From contig NZ_MODW01000008.1 in assembly GCF_001866135.1 (NCBI RefSeq), positions 1 to 64,000 on the forward strand: DNA of 64,000 nucleotides, given 5' to 3'. A model generated the notes under the pieces. It ran no database searches, was not told the DNA's origin, and saw nothing but the letters and a program-made list of their open reading frames with translations. The stretch's first letter is position 1; every line of letters starts with the position of its first letter. Origin of the DNA: Microbacterium sp. LCT-H2 (GTDB lineage Bacteria > Actinomycetota > Actinomycetes > Actinomycetales > Microbacteriaceae). A program made the position numbers and the translations under genes. This document shows positions 60,536-64,000 of the stretch, piece after piece.

Positions 60536-62067
60536 ACGCCCCTCTCCGTGTCCTCGTCCTCTGGTTCCCCGACTGGCCGCTGCGAGCGGTGCTGGGCGGA
60601 GGGTCGCATCCGCCCACGGCCCTGGTACAGGCCAACATGGTCGTCGCCTGCACCGCATCCGCTCGCGCGCACGGCGTCCGCATCGGGCAGCGTCGCCGCG
60701 TCGCCCAGGGCCTCCTCTCCTCGCTGCAGGTCCTCCCCCACGACGCCGAGAAGGGCGAGCGTGCCTTCGTCCCGGTGCTGCAGCTCATCGAGAAGCACGC
60801 CCCGGGTGTGACGCTGCTGCGTCCCGGCCTCGCGATCCTGCGCGCCCGCGGGATCGCCCGCTATCACGGCGGGGAGGCCGAGGGGGCGACAGCCCTGTCC
60901 ACGATCCTCGCCGCTGCCGGCTTCCCCGAAGTGCGTGTCGGCGTCGCCGACGGACCCTTCACCGCCGAGATCGCGGCCCGAGGAACGGCGTCCTGCACGG
61001 TCGTACCTCCGGGCGGCTCCCGCGAGTTCCTGGCCCCCTATCCCGTGCAGGTGCTCCGCGACGAGCAGATCAGCGATCTCCTCCTCCGCCTCGGCGTACG
61101 CACTCTCGGCGAGTTCACCGCGCTCGCCCCTCTCGACGTCCGCGACCGCTTCGGCGAACACGGCGCCCGCCTGCAGGCCCTCGCCGCCGGCGCCGACTCC
61201 CGGCCCCTGACTCCCCGGCCGCCCGACCCCGAACTGGCCAGGACCATCGAGTTCGAGTCCCCTCTCGGAGGCACCGACCAGGTGGCCTTCGCCGTGCGGC
61301 AGACCGCCGATGCCGTGATGCTCGCTCTGGCGGACGCGTCGCTCGTGTGCACCGAGGTGCGGATCGACCTGACAGACGACGACGGCGCCGTCCACTCCCG
61401 CACCTGGCTGCACCCGACGAGCTTCGACGCCGCCGACCTCGTGGACCGCGTGCGCTGGCAGCTGGAGGCGCTGGCCGCCCTGACCGCGAGCGCGCCCGTC
61501 GACGAGGCCAGGGCATTCGGGGGCATCGTGGCCGCCCGCCTCCTCCCCGTCGCGGTGGACGATGCGGCCCATCACCAACCAGGACTCTTCGGCTCGGGCA
61601 CCGATGAGCGACTGCATCACGCGGTCTCACGGGTGCAGACCATGCTGGGGCATCAGGGCGTGGTCACCGCTGCCCTCTCCGGAGGGCGCTGGCTCGCCGA
61701 TCGTCAGGTGCTCACGCCGTGGGGCGAGCGTCCGGTCCCGCCTCGTGATCCGCGGTCCCCCTGGCCGGGGAGCCTTCCCGACCCTCTCCCCTCCGAGGTG
61801 TTCCGCCCGCCGCGCCCCATCGGCGTCGTCGCTGCGGACGGGAGCACGATCGACGTCGATGATCGTGGCGCCCTCACGCACGACCCCGCCCGCATCGACG
61901 GGGCGACCGTGCAGGCCTGGGCCGGCCCGTGGCCCGTGCACGAACGGCGCTGGAGCACGGGCGGCGGCAAGCGAGGCCACCGACTCCAGATCGTCGACGA
62001 CCGAGACCGCGCCTGGCTCGTCTTCCTGGCCGGCGAGCGCTGGTGGGCTGAAGGGAGGTACCGCTGA
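60532..62067 (+). CDS. imuB: Y-family polymerase-like mutasome hub ImuB
   Basis: The 511-residue protein has a Y-family polymerase fold (LRVLVLWFPDWPLRAVLGG, ARAHGVRIGQRRRVAQG, LLRPGLAILRARGIARYHGG), but the catalytic acidic residues of active polymerases are not present, as in mycobacterial ImuB. It is the docking hub that brings DnaE2 to the sliding clamp. A clamp-binding motif QPGLF is visible at residues 349-353. Its ATG overlaps imuA' (ATGA) and its stop overlaps dnaE2 (TGATG), so all three genes are coupled. Confidence 0.93.
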   Translation: MNAPLRVLVLWFPDWPLRAVLGGGSHPPTALVQANMVVACTASARAHGVRIGQRRRVAQGLLSSLQVLPHDAEKGERAFVPVLQLIEKHAPGVTLLRPGLAILRARGIARYHGGEAEGATALSTILAAAGFPEVRVGVADGPFTAEIAARGTASCTVVPPGGSREFLAPYPVQVLRDEQISDLLLRLGVRTLGEFTALAPLDVRDRFGEHGARLQALAAGADSRPLTPRPPDPELARTIEFESPLGGTDQVAFAVRQTADAVMLALADASLVCTEVRIDLTDDDGAVHSRTWLHPTSFDAADLVDRVRWQLEALAALTASAPVDEARAFGGIVAARLLPVAVDDAAHHQPGLFGSGTDERLHHAVSRVQTMLGHQGVVTAALSGGRWLADRQVLTPWGERPVPPRDPRSPWPGSLPDPLPSEVFRPPRPIGVVAADGSTIDVDDRGALTHDPARIDGATVQAWAGPWPVHERRWSTGGGKRGHRLQIVDDRDRAWLVFLAGERWWAEGRYR

Positions 62068-64000
62068 TGGGCTGGCACAATCCGCCATTGACCTGGGATC
62101 AGCTCGAACGCACCCTCAGCGGAGAGCCCACCCCTGAAGCGACCTCCGCGCCGCCGAGGCTCCGACCGGACCCCGGGCCGGTGAGTCGTCCACGGAAGCG
62201 CGTCCCCCCGTCCCTCCCGGAGCGTCCGGAGGAGGCCGTGCCCTATGCCGAGCTGCACGCGCACTCGTCCTACTCCTTCCTCGACGGGGCGTCCTCCCCC
62301 GAGGACCTCCTCGCGGAGGCCGAGCGTCTCGGCCTGAGCGCGCTCGCCCTCACCGACCACGACGGGTTCTACGGCGCCGCGCGCTTCGCCGAGCTGGCGG
62401 AGCTCATGGAGCTGCGCCTGCAGACCGTCTACGGTGCCGAGCTCTCTCTCGATCTGCCCTCCGCTCCGCAGGGGGCCGCCGACCCGCCGGGCACTCATCT
62501 GCTGGTGCTCGCCCGGGGCCTCGAGGGGTACCACCGCCTGTCCGGAGCGATCACCGCGGCCCAGCTCCGCGGCGGGGAGAAAGGGCGCCCGGTCTACGAC
62601 CTCGACGAGCTCGCGGCGACCGCCGACGGGCACTGGACGATCCTCACCGGCTGCCGCAAGGGGGCGGTACGGCAGGGCCTGGAGGCCGGAGACGCCGCCG
62701 CGCCGCTACGCCACCTCGTCGACCTCTTCGGACGCGACAATGTCTCCGTCGAGCTCTTCGACCACGGCGATCCGCTGGACACCCGGCGCAACGACGCCCT
62801 CGCCGACCTCGCCCGCCGGATGCGGCTGCCCGTCGTGGCGACCAACAACGTGCATTACGCCCGCCCGGACCAGGCCCCCCTCGCCGAGGCGGTGGCCGCG
62901 GTCCGTGCGGTCCGGAGCATGGACGAGCTCGACGGCTGGCTGCCGGCCCACGGCGGCGCGCACCTGCGCAGCGGGGCGGAGATGACCGCGCGCTTCCGAC
63001 GGTACCCCGGTGCGATCTCGCACGGCCTGGAGCTGGCCGCGGCCTCGGCCTTCCCGCTCCGGATGGCGCGCCCGGCTCTCCCCCGTCAGGACGTGCCGAC
63101 GGGGCACACGCCGATGAGCTGGCTGCGGCACCTCGTCTGGGAGGCTGTCCCGTCGAAGTACCCGCGGCTGGACGCGGACGGCCGTCGGCGCATCGCCCGC
63201 GAGCTCGACGTGATCGAGGAGAAAGACTTCCCCGGGTACTTCCTCATCGTGCACGGCATCGTGACGGAGGCCCGGCGACGCGGCATCCTCTGCCAGGGCC
63301 GGGGTTCGGCCGCGGCGAGCGCGGTCTGCTATCTGCTGGGCATCACCGCGGTCGACCCGATCCTCTACCGTCTTCCCTTCGAGCGCTTCCTCGCCACCAC
63401 CCGCACGGAGGAGCCGGACATCGACGTGGACTTCGACTCACGGCGACGGGAGGAGATCATCCAGTGGGTCTACCGGGAGTACGGCAGGGAGCGGGCGGCT
63501 CAGGTGGCGAACGTCATCCAGTACCGGCCGAAGAATGCGGTCCGCGATATGGCCAGAGCCCTGGGGCACTCTCCGGGACAGCAGGACTCCTGGTCGCGGC
63601 AGGTGGACGGCTGGGGATCGGGGCTCGAACCCGTCGAGGGCCACGACATCCCCGACACCGTGCTCGACTACGCGGCCGAGCTGCTGAAGGCTCCACGGCA
63701 TCTGGGGATCCACTCGGGCGGCATGGTGCTCACAGCCCGGCCGGTCGGTGAGGTGGTGCCGGTCGAGCACGCCCGCATGGAGGACCGCACCGTCATCCAG
63801 TGGGACAAGGACGACGCCGCCTTCATGGGACTGGTGAAGTTCGACCTCCTCGGTCTGGGCATGCTCGCGGCGCTGCAGCACTGCTTCGACCTGGTCCGGG
63901 AGGCGACGGGCGAGGAGTGGACGCTGGAGACCCTGCCGAAGGAGGAGGCCGGCGTCTACGACATGCTCTGCCGGGCCGACTCGATCGGCGTCTTCCAGGT
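62067..64000 (+). CDS. dnaE2: Error-prone DNA polymerase DnaE2 (3'-truncated by window end)
   Basis: The first 644 residues of a DnaE2-type polymerase are visible; the frame runs open to the window edge. After a Pro-rich N-terminal extension of about 60 residues, the PHP domain has AELHAHSSYSFLDGASSPED and LALTDHDGFYGAARFAE. The catalytic palm has QGRGSAASAVCYLLGIT and the aspartates in EPDIDVDFDSRRREEIIQWVY, followed by HLGIHSGGMVLTARPVGEVVP and KFDLLGLGMLAAL. It performs SOS-induced translesion synthesis with ImuA' and ImuB. Start ATG 62067 behind AGGGAGG, overlapping imuB. Confidence 0.95.
   Translation, partial: MGWHNPPLTWDQLERTLSGEPTPEATSAPPRLRPDPGPVSRPRKRVPPSLPERPEEAVPYAELHAHSSYSFLDGASSPEDLLAEAERLGLSALALTDHDGFYGAARFAELAELMELRLQTVYGAELSLDLPSAPQGAADPPGTHLLVLARGLEGYHRLSGAITAAQLRGGEKGRPVYDLDELAATADGHWTILTGCRKGAVRQGLEAGDAAAPLRHLVDLFGRDNVSVELFDHGDPLDTRRNDALADLARRMRLPVVATNNVHYARPDQAPLAEAVAAVRAVRSMDELDGWLPAHGGAHLRSGAEMTARFRRYPGAISHGLELAAASAFPLRMARPALPRQDVPTGHTPMSWLRHLVWEAVPSKYPRLDADGRRRIARELDVIEEKDFPGYFLIVHGIVTEARRRGILCQGRGSAAASAVCYLLGITAVDPILYRLPFERFLATTRTEEPDIDVDFDSRRREEIIQWVYREYGRERAAQVANVIQYRPKNAVRDMARALGHSPGQQDSWSRQVDGWGSGLEPVEGHDIPDTVLDYAAELLKAPRHLGIHSGGMVLTARPVGEVVPVEHARMEDRTVIQWDKDDAAFMGLVKFDLLGLGMLAALQHCFDLVREATGEEWTLETLPKEEAGVYDMLCRADSIGVFQ

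Overview
The window is 64 kb of very GC-rich chromosomal DNA from an actinobacterium. It carries the division and cell-wall (dcw) cluster with Wag31/DivIVA, SepF and MraZ, an Rv2175c-type protein beside a PASTA Ser/Thr kinase, a GarA/OdhI FHA protein followed by MerR regulators, DUF3040 and DUF3043 proteins, a class II DAHP synthase, and an imuA'-imuB-dnaE2 mutasome. From remembered protein resemblance the family Microbacteriaceae, probably Microbacterium, fits best; the genus is inferred. No tRNA, rRNA, CRISPR array, insertion sequence or prophage was seen, so this looks like core genome with one small accessory biosynthetic operon.

Layout. 1-1.8 kb: end of an unknown protein, then RidA, GNAT and rhodanese-like genes (+). 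1.8-5.4 kb: ctaC-ctaD-ctaF for cytochrome c oxidase and the Fe-S carrier erpA (-). 5.4-8.5 kb: M20 peptidase, DUF3043 protein and pyrD. 8.5-15.1 kb: nrdR, hisD, a membrane protein and the replicative polymerase dnaE1 (-). 15.1-18.9 kb: a CU044_5270 protein with its ECF sigma factor, a GNAT, an RluA-type pseudouridine synthase and lspA. 18.9-35.1 kb: a tightly packed minus-strand division/murein cluster, read mraZ-rsmH-ftsL-ftsI-murF-mraY-murD-ftsW-murG-murC-ftsQ-ftsZ-yggS-sepF-yggT-divIVA. The genes murE and yfiH, present in the mycobacterial version, are absent. 35.3-44.7 kb: DUF3040, polyprenyl diphosphate synthase, Rv2175c homologue, LysM hydrolase, PASTA kinase, aroG, plsC and an acyl-CoA synthetase, in an order resembling M. 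tuberculosis Rv2173-Rv2187. 44.8-50.2 kb: def, a MinD-like ATPase and pyruvate carboxylase. 50.3-55.2 kb: an orphan ParA, two MerR regulators with the FHA protein, CopC and lpdA. 55.2-58.2 kb: type III polyketide synthase, methyltransferase and flavin monooxygenase, an srsABC-like phenolic-lipid operon. 58.3-59.6 kb: CYTH protein, a small acidic protein and a short prepilin peptidase. 59.7-64 kb: LexA-boxed imuA'-imuB-dnaE2, with dnaE2 running off the end.

The genes connect around envelope growth. The PASTA kinase presumably senses murein or lipid II; plausible targets in the window are the FHA protein (a central-carbon switch in relatives), the Rv2175c homologue and Wag31. The MerR gene beside the FHA gene matches FtsR, an ftsZ activator in Corynebacterium. 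MraZ has a clear three-repeat operator upstream of its own gene.

The clearest regulatory pattern is about a dozen start codons lying 6-7 nt after a TAGNCT-like -10 hexamer with no Shine-Dalgarno sequence, implying widespread leaderless mRNAs. Other items worth checking are a fourfold GTGGAG array facing away from mraZ, three 9-bp-spaced GTCAC repeats before the LysM hydrolase, and a monooxygenase with an altered FAD fingerprint in the polyketide operon.
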